The translations under genes and the position numbers were made by a program. Shown here in pieces: positions 33,190 through 41,831 of a DNA stretch of 64,000 bases. Source of the DNA: Pseudomonas sp. HS6 (GTDB lineage Bacteria; Pseudomonadota; Gammaproteobacteria; Pseudomonadales; Pseudomonadaceae). The notes under the pieces were generated by a model. It did not search any database and was not told the origin of the DNA. It saw only the letters and a program-made list of their open reading frames with translations. Every line of letters starts with the position of its first letter. Position 1 is the stretch's first letter. The stretch spans positions 1,860,001 through 1,924,000 of the forward strand of contig NZ_CP067412.1 of NCBI RefSeq assembly GCF_023375815.1, given 5' to 3'.

Positions 33190-34107
33190 TCAAACACCCA
33201 ACCGCGCCCACCCCGCCACCAACTGCGCACTGATACTCACCCCTCCACAAACAACAATCACCACATCCCGAGCCCCCGCCAGCGCTGGATGATCCAGATA
33301 AGCCACCGCCAGCGACACCCCGCACGCCGGCTCCACCAGTTGCCGCAAATCACTGGCGTAACGCACCACGCCCATGATCGCGTCGTCATCGGACAGCACC
33401 AGACATTCGTGATCGAACTCGCCGACGTGCTGCACCGGCCACTCCGCCACTTGCGCAGCGCCAAGGGAGGTGGCGACGGTGTCGATCTTGCTCAGGCGCA
33501 CCGGGTGGCCGGCCTGTACGGCGGCGGCAAACGAGGCGGCGCCCTGGGTTTCGCAGGTGATGATCCGGCAGTCGCGCCGGTCATGGCGCAGCAGTCCTGT
33601 GAGAATTCCTGCGAGAAGTCCCCCGCCACCGACCGAGGTGACCACGGTGTCGACCTGCGGGCAGTCTTCGAGGATTTCATCGATCATCGTGCTGTGTCCT
33701 TGCCACAATACCGGATGGTCGAAGGCCGGTACGTATTCGGTGTCCGCCGCGCTGGCCAGTTCTCGCGCTCGCTGATTGGCTTCGTCCCAGACTTTGCCAT
33801 AAATGATGACTTCGGCCCCGGTGCGGCGAATGCGCGCGCGGGTGGCTTCGGGGGTGGTGTGCGGCACCACGATGCAGGCTTGCAGGCCCAGGCTGGTCGC
33901 CGCCACCGCCGTCGCGAGACCGGCATTGCCACCGGACGGGCAGACGACTTTGCGTTTGCCCTGCGCTGCTGCCTGACTGCACAACAGGCCCATGCCGCGC
34001 AGTTTGAACGAGCCACAGGGTTGCAGGTTTTCCAGTTTCAGCCAGATACGCCGGGAGGTGGTCGACAGGGTCGGATGGAGGATCAACGGCGTGCGGATGT
34101 GCAGCAT
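33190..34107 (-). CDS. PLP-dependent L-serine/L-threonine ammonia-lyase
   Basis: A 305-residue fold-type II PLP enzyme. The Schiff-base lysine is K35 in GSFKLRG, the cofactor phosphate loop is SVGGGGLLAGI at about 163-172, and PSGGNAGLA is the substrate-binding Asn loop. The compact form lacking a C-terminal ACT domain matches catabolic serine dehydratases of the mammalian SDH type, which convert serine or threonine to 2-oxo acids and ammonia. It is convergent with the LysR gene 13 bp away. Expected to be cytoplasmic. Confidence 0.87.
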   Translation of the reverse strand: MLHIRTPLILHPTLSTTSRRIWLKLENLQPCGSFKLRGMGLLCSQAAAQGKRKVVCPSGGNAGLATAVAATSLGLQACIVVPHTTPEATRARIRRTGAEVIIYGKVWDEANQRARELASAADTEYVPAFDHPVLWQGHSTMIDEILEDCPQVDTVVTSVGGGGLLAGILTGLLRHDRRDCRIITCETQGAASFAAAVQAGHPVRLSKIDTVATSLGAAQVAEWPVQHVGEFDHECLVLSDDDAIMGVVRYASDLRQLVEPACGVSLAVAYLDHPALAGARDVVIVVCGGVSISAQLVAGWARLGV

Positions 34108-34271
34108 GGCGGACTCCTGATGACGCCACGTCCGGGCGACCGGTTCGCCGGAACATGGACGGTTGAAGTCGAAACGTCCCAGTCTTCAGCTTAGTCCACC
34201 CTGCCCCCTTAACGGTCAACGCCGGGGATCGTGCCGCGATCTACACTGAACGGAACAGCCGTGAGGTGCCT

Positions 34272-34931
34272 ATGAAAATGTCAGCGCAAATGACCGTCGT
34301 CGCGGTACTCGCCACCCTCGCCTATCTGGGGCTGGCGATGTGGGGCATCGGTGGCGTGGCGGTGTTCTTTTCCCACGGCGCGCTGGTAGTGGTCGCGCTG
34401 GCGACGCTGGCGATGGTGGTGGCGTCGTTGTTCAGCGAAGTAAACCTGAGTTCCGGCGAGCGCGAGGATCGGGCCAATCGCTGGGTCATTCCGGCGTTCG
34501 GCGTGATCGGGTTGGTCAGTGCTTTTCTGCCGGCTTATTGCGACCGCATCGGTTTCTGGACCGTGGGCCGTGAAGGCACGCGCTGGCTGGGGGCGTTGTT
34601 GTTCATCGCCGGCGGTGCGTTGCGCCTGTGGCCGGTGTTCGTTCTGGGCCACCGTTTCAGCGGGTTGGTGGCGATTCAGCCGGGACATCGTTTGGTGACC
34701 GAGGGCATCTACACGCACCTGCGCAATCCCAGTTATCTGGGGCTGGTGGTCAATGCGCTGGGCTGGGCACTGGCGTTTCGTTCGGTCGTCGGGATCCTGC
34801 TGGCGGCGCTGACGCTGATCCCGCTGATCGCCCGCATCCATTCAGAAGAAGCCTTGCTGCGCGCCCAGTTTGGCGCCGATTACGATGCCTATTGCGCGCG
34901 CAGCTGGCGCCTCCTGCCGGGAATATATTGA
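34272..34931 (+). CDS. Isoprenylcysteine carboxyl methyltransferase-family membrane protein
   Basis: A 219-residue membrane protein with five to six helices. The C-terminal half has the ICMT/PEMT hallmark GIYTHLRNPSYLGLVVNALGWAL and RIHSEEALLRAQFGADYDAYC, which form the SAM-binding site in this family. Bacterial members methylate small molecules or isoprenoid-like substrates; their targets are mostly unknown. The ATG at 34272 follows GAGG closely. REP pair downstream. Confidence 0.85.
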   Translation: MKMSAQMTVVAVLATLAYLGLAMWGIGGVAVFFSHGALVVVALATLAMVVASLFSEVNLSSGEREDRANRWVIPAFGVIGLVSAFLPAYCDRIGFWTVGREGTRWLGALLFIAGGALRLWPVFVLGHRFSGLVAIQPGHRLVTEGIYTHLRNPSYLGLVVNALGWALAFRSVVGILLAALTLIPLIARIHSEEALLRAQFGADYDAYCARSWRLLPGIY

Positions 34932-34953
34932 TCTGAGATCAATGGAAATCCCC

Positions 34954-35043
34954 TGTGGGAGCGAGCTTGCTCGCGAAAGCGTCATGCCGGCCACCACATG
35001 CGTAAACTGGCAAATCGCCTTCGCGAGCAAGCTCGCTCCCACA
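34954..35043. repeat. REPIN: inverted pair of REP sequences
   Basis: TGTGGGAGCGAGCTTGCTCG at the left end and its exact inverse at the right end enclose about 50 bases of unique sequence. Each arm is itself a hairpin. This is the mobile REP-doublet form spread by RAYT transposases; no RAYT gene is in the window. It separates the methyltransferase and HAD genes. Confidence 0.9.
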
Positions 35044-35057
35044 ATTTTGTATGCCAG

Positions 35058-35726
35058 TCAGAGTGGTTGCAGGCGCAATTGGCCGTCGCTGTCGATGCTC
35101 AGCGCTATATCGAAGTAACTGGCAATCGTCGCGTGTGGGGTTTCAATCGGATGCTGGTGAGTCGCGGTGATGATCATCAACGGCGCACCGGCCGCTTCCG
35201 CCGCCTGAATACCGACAGTCGCGTCTTCGAAAATCAGGCAATCGGCCGGTTCCAGTCCCAGACGTTTAGCGGCCAGTCGATAGCCGGCCGGATCAGGTTT
35301 ACCCGCCGTCACGTCTTCAGCAGTGATCATCACCGCAGGCTCCGGAATCCCCGCCGCCGCCATCCGCCGCAGCGCCAGATCCCGTGGCGCCGAGGTCACC
35401 ATGGCCCAGCGATCTGCCGGCAACGACTTGAGAAACGCGGCTGCACCCGGGATCTCGACGATGCCTTCGACGTCTTCGATTTCCGCCTCGGTGATGAACG
35501 CCGCTTGCGCCTCGGCGTCCACGCCCGGCAGGTTTAGGCGAGTGATGGTATCGATGGCGCGCACGCCGTGGATGGTCGGCAGGAACGTTTCGACATCCAC
35601 GCCATGACGCTCGGCCCAGGCAGCCCAGATCCGCTCGGCGGCGGCGATGGAGTTAAGGACGGTACCGTCCATGTCGAACAGGAACGCGCCGAACGCGCGA
35701 TTGAAAACAGCATCGTAAGCAGACAA
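35058..35726 (-). CDS. HAD-superfamily phosphatase (subfamily IA)
   Basis: A 222-residue hydrolase. Motif I is FDMDGTVLNS with the nucleophile Asp, motif II is MVTSAP, and motifs III/IV are GKPDPAGY ... FEDATVG. A helical cap lies between motifs I and II, and NRAFGAFLFDMDG is the usual N-terminus. No ATG is near the family start; TTG 35726 preceded by AAGGA fits best, and the extra 63 upstream residues in the frame look non-coding. Members dephosphorylate sugar phosphates or phosphoglycolate-like substrates; the substrate is unknown here. Confidence 0.85.
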   Translation of the reverse strand: MSAYDAVFNRAFGAFLFDMDGTVLNSIAAAERIWAAWAERHGVDVETFLPTIHGVRAIDTITRLNLPGVDAEAQAAFITEAEIEDVEGIVEIPGAAAFLKSLPADRWAMVTSAPRDLALRRMAAAGIPEPAVMITAEDVTAGKPDPAGYRLAAKRLGLEPADCLIFEDATVGIQAAEAAGAPLMIITATHQHPIETPHATIASYFDIALSIDSDGQLRLQPL

Positions 35727-35790
35727 GAGGTTCGCATCCTTAGGCAGAGCCGGGCAAATGTGCCCGGCAATGTAGCATTTGCCGAAGGCT

Positions 35791-36204
35791 TCAGTGCAGG
35801 CGCGATGCCTTGGATTTGAAGGCGCCGTCCACGCAATCAAGCAACTGGCCGATGGCCCAGGGTTTCTTGATGAACGCCACTGGATGGCGGACGCCGGAGG
35901 TCTCCGGCGTTTCATAACCGGACATGACCATCACCGGTTTTTCTGGCCAGCGCTCGCCGACCAGATTGGCCAGGTCCGCGCCGTTGAGGGTACCGGGCAT
36001 GGTGATGTCGGTGAGCAGCAGCGCGACTTCCGGCGCGTGTTCTTCCAGGTATCGCGACGCCGCATCGGCACTGGTCTGCGGCTCGACCTTGAAACCTTCC
36101 TCCTGAAGAATTTCGCACAGAAACTCCAGAATCAACGGATCGTCCTCAACCACCAGAATCAACCCGCCAGAAAGGTGCGCGCTCGCCGTCGGAATTGGGC
36201 ACAT
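35791..36204 (-). CDS. Stand-alone receiver-domain response regulator
   Basis: A 137-residue CheY-like protein with no output domain. LVVEDDPLI gives the acidic pocket, D66 in LLTDITMPG is the phospho-acceptor, VMSGYE holds the Ser switch, and IKKPW has the conserved Lys. ATG 36204 follows GGGAG; the long upstream extension of the frame is spurious. No kinase gene adjoins, so its partner is elsewhere. Such receivers often act in phosphorelays with hybrid kinases. Confidence 0.88.
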   Translation of the reverse strand: MCPIPTASAHLSGGLILVVEDDPLILEFLCEILQEEGFKVEPQTSADAASRYLEEHAPEVALLLTDITMPGTLNGADLANLVGERWPEKPVMVMSGYETPETSGVRHPVAFIKKPWAIGQLLDCVDGAFKSKASRLH

Positions 36205-36393
36205 GAACTGACACTCCCTGAACAACATGAACATTTTCAGCGGATTGAATCCGCTACTTATCTGGTATGAGCAGCGCCTTCTATAGAAATTCATTTTTGA
36301 TACAGGTCTTTTCGATAACAGCCGGTAGACAGACAGTCGCAAGCGCGCAATTGCGGTTAAAATACGCGCCCTTTTGCTGGCCGATCCCGATTG

Positions 36394-37335
36394 ATGAACC
36401 CTGAAGCCCTCGCCGTTCTCCACGCCCACCTGCTCACCGCGCTGACTTCGGCGCCGGCCGAAACCCGGCGCCTGTTCCATGGCCGTGGGCGTTGCTGGCC
36501 GGGGCTGGAGCAGCTCACCGTGGACTGGCTGCAAGGCGTGGTGCTGGTGTCGCTGTTCAAGGAACCCGAGGCTTCGCAACTGGAAGACCTCAAGCGCCTG
36601 TTGCTGGAGATCACCGGTTCAGCGCCATGGCAGCAGTCCGGCGCTCACACCCTGCTGATCCAGCACCGTTACCTGCCGCAAAGCACCGCCGAATGGCTGC
36701 TGGGCGAAGAGATCGACGAGATGACCATCGTCGAGGGCGGCCTGAAATACCGCGTGGACCTGGGCCGCAAGCAGAACGCCGGGCTGTTCCTCGATATGCG
36801 TTACGGGCGCAACTGGGTGCGCGAGCAGTCCGCCGGTAAACGGGTGCTGAACCTGTTCGCCTACACCTGCGGCTTTTCGGTGGCAGCCATCGAGGGCGGT
36901 GCCAGCCATGTGGTCAACCTCGACATGTCCCGCGCTGCGCTGAGCCGGGGCCGCGACAACCACCGTCTTAACGGGCATGACCTGAGCAAGGTGAGTTTCC
37001 TCGGCCATGACCTGTTCAAGTCCTGGGGCAAGGTCATCAACAGCGGCCCGTATGACCTGGTGATCATCGACCCGCCGTCGTTCCAGAAAGGCAGTTTCCT
37101 GCTGACCAAGGATTACCAGCGCGTATTGCGCCGCCTGCCGGAACTGCTGACAGCACAGGGCACGGTGCTTGCCTGCATGAACGATCCGGCGTTCGGTTCG
37201 GACTTCCTGATTGATGGCGTGACCCAAGAGGCGCCGAGCCTGCGCTTCGAACAGCGGCTGGAAAACCCGCCGGAGTTTCCGGATGTCGACCCGGAAAGCG
37301 GTCTGAAGGCGCTGCTGTTCAAGCAGGTCGGCTGA
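36394..37335 (+). CDS. Class I SAM-dependent methyltransferase (RlmI/RlmK-like)
   Basis: A 313-residue methyltransferase. An N-terminal region of about 115 residues precedes a Rossmann domain with VLNLFAYTCGFSVAAIEGGASHVVNLD (motif I, SAM site) and LVIIDPPSFQKGSF (motif IV, DPPSF). The DPPSF motif is typical of the COG1092 group that methylates cytosine or guanine in 23S rRNA. It lacks a recognisable PUA domain, so it may be a related enzyme of different target. ATG 36394 chosen; a TTG directly before it is in frame. Confidence 0.85.
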   Translation: MNPEALAVLHAHLLTALTSAPAETRRLFHGRGRCWPGLEQLTVDWLQGVVLVSLFKEPEASQLEDLKRLLLEITGSAPWQQSGAHTLLIQHRYLPQSTAEWLLGEEIDEMTIVEGGLKYRVDLGRKQNAGLFLDMRYGRNWVREQSAGKRVLNLFAYTCGFSVAAIEGGASHVVNLDMSRAALSRGRDNHRLNGHDLSKVSFLGHDLFKSWGKVINSGPYDLVIIDPPSFQKGSFLLTKDYQRVLRRLPELLTAQGTVLACMNDPAFGSDFLIDGVTQEAPSLRFEQRLENPPEFPDVDPESGLKALLFKQVG

Positions 37336-37340
37336 TCCGC

Positions 37341-38114
37341 TCAACGCGGGCGCAATACCAGCGCAAACAACTCGCCATGCCCGGTGACGTTGAGCTTGTG
37401 ATAGAGGTTGCGCCGATGCACCTTCACGGTCTCCGGCGAAATGTTCATGTGCTGGGCGATGGCTTTGCTCGAGAAGCCCTGAAGAATCAGGCGCGCCGTA
37501 TCGATTTCGCGCGCGGTCAGCCGCGCGTCGAAACGGTCCAGCAGCGCCGCCAGATCGCCGACCGGCGCCTCGACGGCCGCCCCTTGCGGCGGCATCAACT
37601 GCACATGTCGGCGCATCGCTGACAACACCCAGTCCCGCACACAGAGCAAACGCCCCTGCTCCTGCAAGCCGAACGCCGTCGCCCGGCCCATCGACAAGCC
37701 GAGCACGCCGTCGTCGAGGTTGACCATGAATTGCAGTTCATCCGCGCCGACCACCGAGCGGAAGTAGCTCAGGTAGTACTCGCTGTGCAGAAACTGGTCC
37801 GGCGCCACGGACGCCAGGCTGTGCAAACCGTCGGCGACCCCGGCGACGGCGGCCTGATAGAACGGATCGAGCAGGTACATGCCGGCACAGTAACCGGCCA
37901 GTTCTTCCTGTTCGTCGGCGCGGCCCTGGCTGTCGACGTCGATCAGCAATTGCGGCGGGCGCCCCGTCTGCATCACCGCCACCAGCGCATTGTCCAGCGG
38001 CACCAGCAACCGCAAGGTATCGACCAGCGCCCGCCAGAAACCGTCCTGGCCGATGCCGGCGAACACCCGCGACAGGCTCTGATGCACCGGTAACTCCTGC
38101 AGCAACGCGTCCAC
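37341..38114 (-). CDS. LuxR-type transcriptional regulator
   Basis: A 257-residue regulator with a C-terminal GerE helix-turn-helix (LTAREIDTARLILQGFSSKAIAQHMNISPETVKVHRRNLYHKL at about 195-240). The N-terminal part is not recognisably an acyl-homoserine-lactone domain, as its conserved Trp/Tyr pattern is not evident. It starts at GTG 38114 behind GGGGTAG. It is divergent from a polyamine-type binding protein gene, and the shared 111-bp gap holds a palindrome at 38134-38152. It probably regulates that binding protein and the peptidase gene. Confidence 0.87.
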   Translation of the reverse strand: MDALLQELPVHQSLSRVFAGIGQDGFWRALVDTLRLLVPLDNALVAVMQTGRPPQLLIDVDSQGRADEQEELAGYCAGMYLLDPFYQAAVAGVADGLHSLASVAPDQFLHSEYYLSYFRSVVGADELQFMVNLDDGVLGLSMGRATAFGLQEQGRLLCVRDWVLSAMRRHVQLMPPQGAAVEAPVGDLAALLDRFDARLTAREIDTARLILQGFSSKAIAQHMNISPETVKVHRRNLYHKLNVTGHGELFALVLRPR

Positions 38115-38133
38115 GCTCTACCCCTTTTGAGTA

Positions 38134-38152
38134 ACCCATGATGGGAATGGGT
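38134..38152. promoter_or_regulatory. Palindromic operator candidate between LuxR and binding-protein genes
   Basis: ACCCATGATGGGAATGGGT contains CCCAT-G-ATGGG, a perfect 5-bp palindrome, plus a second ATGGGT half-site in the same spacing. It lies 20 bases from the LuxR start, midway in a divergent promoter region, so LuxR-type binding is plausible. Confidence 0.5.
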
Positions 38153-38225
38153 CTGGCGCGGCCCGCCCGATAGGCTGACCACTCCTGTTCATCACCGGCC
38201 TGCCGCAGGCCAGGAGTGCCGCATC

Positions 38226-39329
38226 ATGCGTTGTCACCGTGGGTATATCAACCTGGGCCTGGCGGGCGTCGTGTCCGTCGCACTGACCGCTCAAGCAGCC
38301 GATGCGCCGAGCGTGCATGTCTACAACTGGTACGACTACATCGGCCCGAACACCCTGCATGATTTCAAGCGCGACAGCGGCATCGAACCGGTCTACGACA
38401 CCTTCGACAGCGCCGAGGTGCTGGAAGGCAAGCTGATGACCAGCCACAGCGGCTACGACGTGGTGGTGGCGAGCAACTTCAGCCTGCCGACCCTGATCAA
38501 GGCCGGCGCCCTCGCCCCGTTGCCCCGTAATCAGTTGCCGGGCTGGAAGAATCTCGACAACGACCTGCTGAGCAAACTGGCCAACAATGATCCCGGTAAC
38601 CAGTACGCCGTGCCGTATCTGTGGGGCACCAACGGCATTGGCTACAACGTCGACAAGGTGCGCGCCGTACTGGGCGACAAGGCGCCGGTGGATTCCTGGG
38701 ACCTTGTGTTCAAGGAAGAGAACCTGGCCAAGCTCGGCGAATGCGGCGTGGCGATGCTCGATTCGCCATCGGAAATGCTCCCGGTCGCGTTGCACTATCT
38801 CGGCCTGCCGCCGAACAGCACCAACGCCGAGGACTATCAGAAAGCCGAAGCGCTGCTGCTGAAACTGCGCCCGCACATTGCCTACTTCAACTCCTCGAAA
38901 TTCATCAGTGATCTGTCCAACGGCAACATCTGCGTGGCGGTCGGCTGGTCGGGCGCGATGCTCGAAGCCAAGACCAACGCCGAGCAGGCCGGCAACGGCG
39001 TGAAGATCCAGTACAGCCTGCCGAAGGAAGGCGCGCCGGTGTGGTTTGACACGCTGGTACTGCTCAAGGACGCGCCGCATCCGACCCAGGGCCTGGCGTT
39101 CATCGACTACCTGCTGCGGCCCGATGTGATTGCGCCGGTCAGCGATCACCTGTCCTACCCCAACGGCAACCGTGCTGCCACCGCGCTGGTCGCCGAAGCC
39201 ACCCGTGACAACCCGGCGGTGTATCCGTCTGCAACGGCGATGGCCACGTTGTTCACCCTCGAGCCCCTGCCCAAAGCCACCGAACGGGTGCGCACGCGGG
39301 TCTGGAGCAAGGTCAAGAACGGCCAATAA
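38226..39329 (+). CDS. Periplasmic polyamine-type substrate-binding protein (PotF/SpuD-like)
   Basis: A 367-residue exported binding protein: signal peptide to about residue 26 (ALTAQAA), then VHVYNWYDYIGPNTLHDFKRDSGIEPVYDTFDSAEVLEGKL, the fingerprint of putrescine/spermidine binders. YAVPYLWGTNGIGYN and PEYVxx-like later segments fit the family. No ABC permease or ATPase genes follow. Instead a P1-family peptidase gene begins 27 bp later, so ligand delivery probably uses components encoded elsewhere. A second PotF-like gene is at 53768-54856. Confidence 0.88.
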   Translation: MRCHRGYINLGLAGVVSVALTAQAADAPSVHVYNWYDYIGPNTLHDFKRDSGIEPVYDTFDSAEVLEGKLMTSHSGYDVVVASNFSLPTLIKAGALAPLPRNQLPGWKNLDNDLLSKLANNDPGNQYAVPYLWGTNGIGYNVDKVRAVLGDKAPVDSWDLVFKEENLAKLGECGVAMLDSPSEMLPVALHYLGLPPNSTNAEDYQKAEALLLKLRPHIAYFNSSKFISDLSNGNICVAVGWSGAMLEAKTNAEQAGNGVKIQYSLPKEGAPVWFDTLVLLKDAPHPTQGLAFIDYLLRPDVIAPVSDHLSYPNGNRAATALVAEATRDNPAVYPSATAMATLFTLEPLPKATERVRTRVWSKVKNGQ

Positions 39330-39356
39330 TCAAAAATGAACAGAGAACAAAACACC

Positions 39357-40475
39357 ATGAAACCAAGAGCCCGCGACCTCGACATCCGCATCGGCCAACT
39401 GCAGCCCGGCCCGCTCAATGCCATCACCGACGTGCCCGGCGTACGGGTCGGCCACAGCAATGTGCGTGGTCAAAGCGCCGCCGGACGCGACATCTGCACC
39501 GGCGTCACCCTGATCGAACCTCGCGCAGGTTCGACCAACGCGCAACCATGCTTTGCCGGCGTTCACGTACTCAACGGCAACGGTGATGCCACCGGACTGG
39601 AATGGATACGCGAGGCCGGCCTGCTGACCAGCCCGATCGCCTTCACCAACACCCACAGCCTAGGCGTGGTCCGCGATGCCTTGATCGAGCTGGATCGCGC
39701 GCAGCAACCGGACGATGGTCGCCTCTACTGGAACATGCCGGTGGTGCTGGAAACCTTCGATGGTTTGCTCAACGACATCAACGGCTTTCACGTGAAGCCC
39801 GAACACGTGGCCGAGGCCATGGGCAATGCAGTCGATGGGCCAGTGCAGGAAGGTGCAGTGGGCGGTGGCAGCGGCATGATCTGCCATGAATTCAAGGGTG
39901 GGATCGGCAGCGCATCGCGCCGATTGAGTAAGGCTCAGGGCGGCTGGACGGTGGGCGCCATCGTTCAGGCCAACCACGGGATTCGCAGCGAACTGCGGGT
40001 CGACGGCTACCCGGTGGGGCGCTACATGGAACAGGTGGACTCACCGTTCCTGCGGGCTTCGTTGCCGCATCCGGGCATGGGTTCGATCGTGGTGTGCCTG
40101 GCCACCGATGCGCCGTTATTGCCGCATCAATGCACGCGGCTGGCGCAACGGGCGAGCCTCGGTCTGGCGCGTACTGGCGGCGGTAACGAAGATCACAGCG
40201 GCGACATTTTCATCGCCTTCGCCACCGGCAACGGCCACATCCCGCCCGCCGCCTATGAAGGCAAAGGCGCGTCGACCTGTGACGGCTTGCGGATGGTCAA
40301 CAACGACCACATCAGCGAGCTGTTTCTGGCGGCGACCGAAGCGGTTGAAGAAGCAATCATCAACGCCTTGCTTGCCAGCGACAGCACCGAAGGCAACGGG
40401 CATTCGGTGCCGGGGCTGGATGCCGCGACCTTGCTCGCCGCTCTGGATAAAGCAGGCTGGCCCGGCGCTCGCTGA
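39357..40475 (+). CDS. P1-family peptidase (DmpA/beta-aminopeptidase type)
   Basis: A 372-residue N-terminal-nucleophile hydrolase precursor. The family hallmarks ITDVPGVRVGHSNV, TNTHSLGVVRDALIE and GSGMICHEFKGGIGSASR appear in order. The predicted self-cleavage and catalytic serine is S281 in EDHSGDIFIAFATGN; DmpA has Gly-Ser at this junction, here it is His-Ser. DmpA-like enzymes release N-terminal D-, L- or beta-amino acids. ATG 39357 has GAGAA upstream; ATG 39336 does not. Location beside a polyamine-type binding protein suggests a role with an amine or peptide nutrient. Confidence 0.85.
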   Translation: MKPRARDLDIRIGQLQPGPLNAITDVPGVRVGHSNVRGQSAAGRDICTGVTLIEPRAGSTNAQPCFAGVHVLNGNGDATGLEWIREAGLLTSPIAFTNTHSLGVVRDALIELDRAQQPDDGRLYWNMPVVLETFDGLLNDINGFHVKPEHVAEAMGNAVDGPVQEGAVGGGSGMICHEFKGGIGSASRRLSKAQGGWTVGAIVQANHGIRSELRVDGYPVGRYMEQVDSPFLRASLPHPGMGSIVVCLATDAPLLPHQCTRLAQRASLGLARTGGGNEDHSGDIFIAFATGNGHIPPAAYEGKGASTCDGLRMVNNDHISELFLAATEAVEEAIINALLASDSTEGNGHSVPGLDAATLLAALDKAGWPGAR

Positions 40476-40493
40476 AACTGTTCCCAAAGACCT

Positions 40494-41078
40494 TTAGCGG
40501 AACAACCCAAGTCCGAGTTCGTGTGCTGCCTGCAACTGCACCGCAGGGTCGCGCAACTCGGACTCCAGCAACAACGCCGAGCCCGCCACCGTCGCCCCGC
40601 AATAATCGAAAATACCGTGATCGATCTGCGCCTTCATCGCCGCGCCGTAGCCGTGGCGTTCGTAGGTCCGTGCATCCGCCCCGCCGAGTGCGACCAGTTG
40701 CACACGCAGTCGTCCGAGCTTCTTCAGGGTCGAATCGCCGTCGAAATCAAACGCCCAGCCATTGCTGAACACCCGGTCGATCCAGCCCTTGAGCAGCGCC
40801 GGCATCGACCACCAGAACACCGGATACACCAGCACCAGCGCATCGGCGCGGTCGATGCGTGCCTGCTCGGTCAAGACGTCCGCAGGCGGTGCGGATTCAC
40901 GGTGATGCACCGCCCAGTCGGCCACGCCAAAGCACGGATCGAATTCTTCGGCATGCAGATCAGCGATGTCGAACGTGTTGGACGGATCGCGCTGCGACAG
41001 ACCTTTGGCAATCTGCTGCGCCAGCGCATGGGTCAGCGAACGGGGGTCGTCATGAGCCACAACAATCAATGCGTGCAT
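40494..41078 (-). CDS. NAD(P)H quinone oxidoreductase / KefF-like flavodoxin-fold protein
   Basis: A 194-residue flavodoxin-fold enzyme. The FMN/FAD phosphate site is in IVVAHDDPRSLTHALAQQIA at the N-terminus, and VLVYPVFWWSMPALLKGWIDRVFSNGWAF is the NQO-type flavin and dimer motif. These enzymes reduce quinones by two electrons, and KefF relatives activate glutathione-gated K+ channels. It is divergent from a TetR gene, with three direct operator repeats between them, and is the likely target of that TetR. Confidence 0.88.
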   Translation of the reverse strand: MHALIVVAHDDPRSLTHALAQQIAKGLSQRDPSNTFDIADLHAEEFDPCFGVADWAVHHRESAPPADVLTEQARIDRADALVLVYPVFWWSMPALLKGWIDRVFSNGWAFDFDGDSTLKKLGRLRVQLVALGGADARTYERHGYGAAMKAQIDHGIFDYCGATVAGSALLLESELRDPAVQLQAAHELGLGLFR

Positions 41079-41125
41079 GGGGAAATCTCCGGTTGGTGAT
41101 TACTGACCAAGGGCTTATCCTTCCG

Positions 41126-41163
41126 ATAAGTTACACTTGGTAAGTTACCTTCAGTAAGTTACG
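41126..41163. promoter_or_regulatory. Three TAAGTTAC operator repeats with 14-bp period
   Basis: TAAGTTAC occurs at 41127-41134, 41141-41148 and 41155-41162, exactly 14 bases apart, with related spacers (ACTTGG, CTTCAG). The second and third are centred on GTAAGTTAC, a GTAA-N-TTAC pseudo-palindrome. They fill the gap between the divergent oxidoreductase and TetR genes and are its probable binding sites. Confidence 0.72.
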
Positions 41164-41178
41164 TTTGGTATATAAGCA

Positions 41179-41811
41179 ATGTCAACCACTGAAATCCCCG
41201 AACCCGCACAACCTCGTCGACGCCTGTCCCGGGAAGACCGCCAGCGCCAATTGCTCGACATGGCCTGGCAATTGATTCGCGAAGAAGGCACCGATGCCCT
41301 GACCCTGGGTTATCTGGCGGAAAAAGCTGGCGTGACCAAACCGGTGGTCTACGACCACTTCACCACCCGCGCCGGTTTACTGGCTGCGCTGTATCAGGAT
41401 TTCGACAGGCGCCAGACCGCGCTGATGGATGTTGCGCTAGGCAATTGCGAGGCGACGTTGAACGGCACCGCCTCGGTGATCGCCACGGCTTATGTCGACT
41501 GCGTGTTGACTCAAGGCAACGAGATTCCGGGGGTGATTGCCGCACTGGCCAGCACGCCGGAACTGGAGAAGATCAAGCGCGAGTACGAGGCGATTTTTCT
41601 GGAGAAGTGCCGCAACGTGCTGTCGCCTTTCGCTGACGGGGGCAACATTACCCAGGCAGGATTACGCGCCATGCTCGGCGCCGCCGAGGCCTTGTCTCAA
41701 GCGGCGGCGACCGAAGAAATCAGCGCCGCGCAGGCCCGTAATGAGCTGTTTGCAACGATTGCCGCGATGGTCGGAAGAGCCGCCGCCAGCGCCGCAAAAG
41801 CAAGTGACTGA
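41179..41811 (+). CDS. TetR-family transcriptional regulator
   Basis: A 210-residue repressor. The N-terminal helix-turn-helix TLGYLAEKAGVTKPVVYDHFTTRAGLL lies at about 38-65, and the all-helical ligand-binding domain follows. The Ala-rich C-terminus ends at a non-coding stretch that contains a structured RNA candidate. It is divergent from the quinone oxidoreductase gene and presumably represses it through the 14-bp-spaced repeats, relieved by a quinone or electrophile; the inducer is inferred from the neighbour. Confidence 0.88.
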   Translation: MSTTEIPEPAQPRRRLSREDRQRQLLDMAWQLIREEGTDALTLGYLAEKAGVTKPVVYDHFTTRAGLLAALYQDFDRRQTALMDVALGNCEATLNGTASVIATAYVDCVLTQGNEIPGVIAALASTPELEKIKREYEAIFLEKCRNVLSPFADGGNITQAGLRAMLGAAEALSQAAATEEISAAQARNELFATIAAMVGRAAASAAKASD

Positions 41812-41831
41812 CGGTACTTGAGACCGCCGCC

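Noticed and set aside
39336..39356. Upstream ATG for the P1 peptidase
   Set aside because: No ribosome site before it, whereas ATG 39357 is preceded by GAGAA and begins the conserved sequence.
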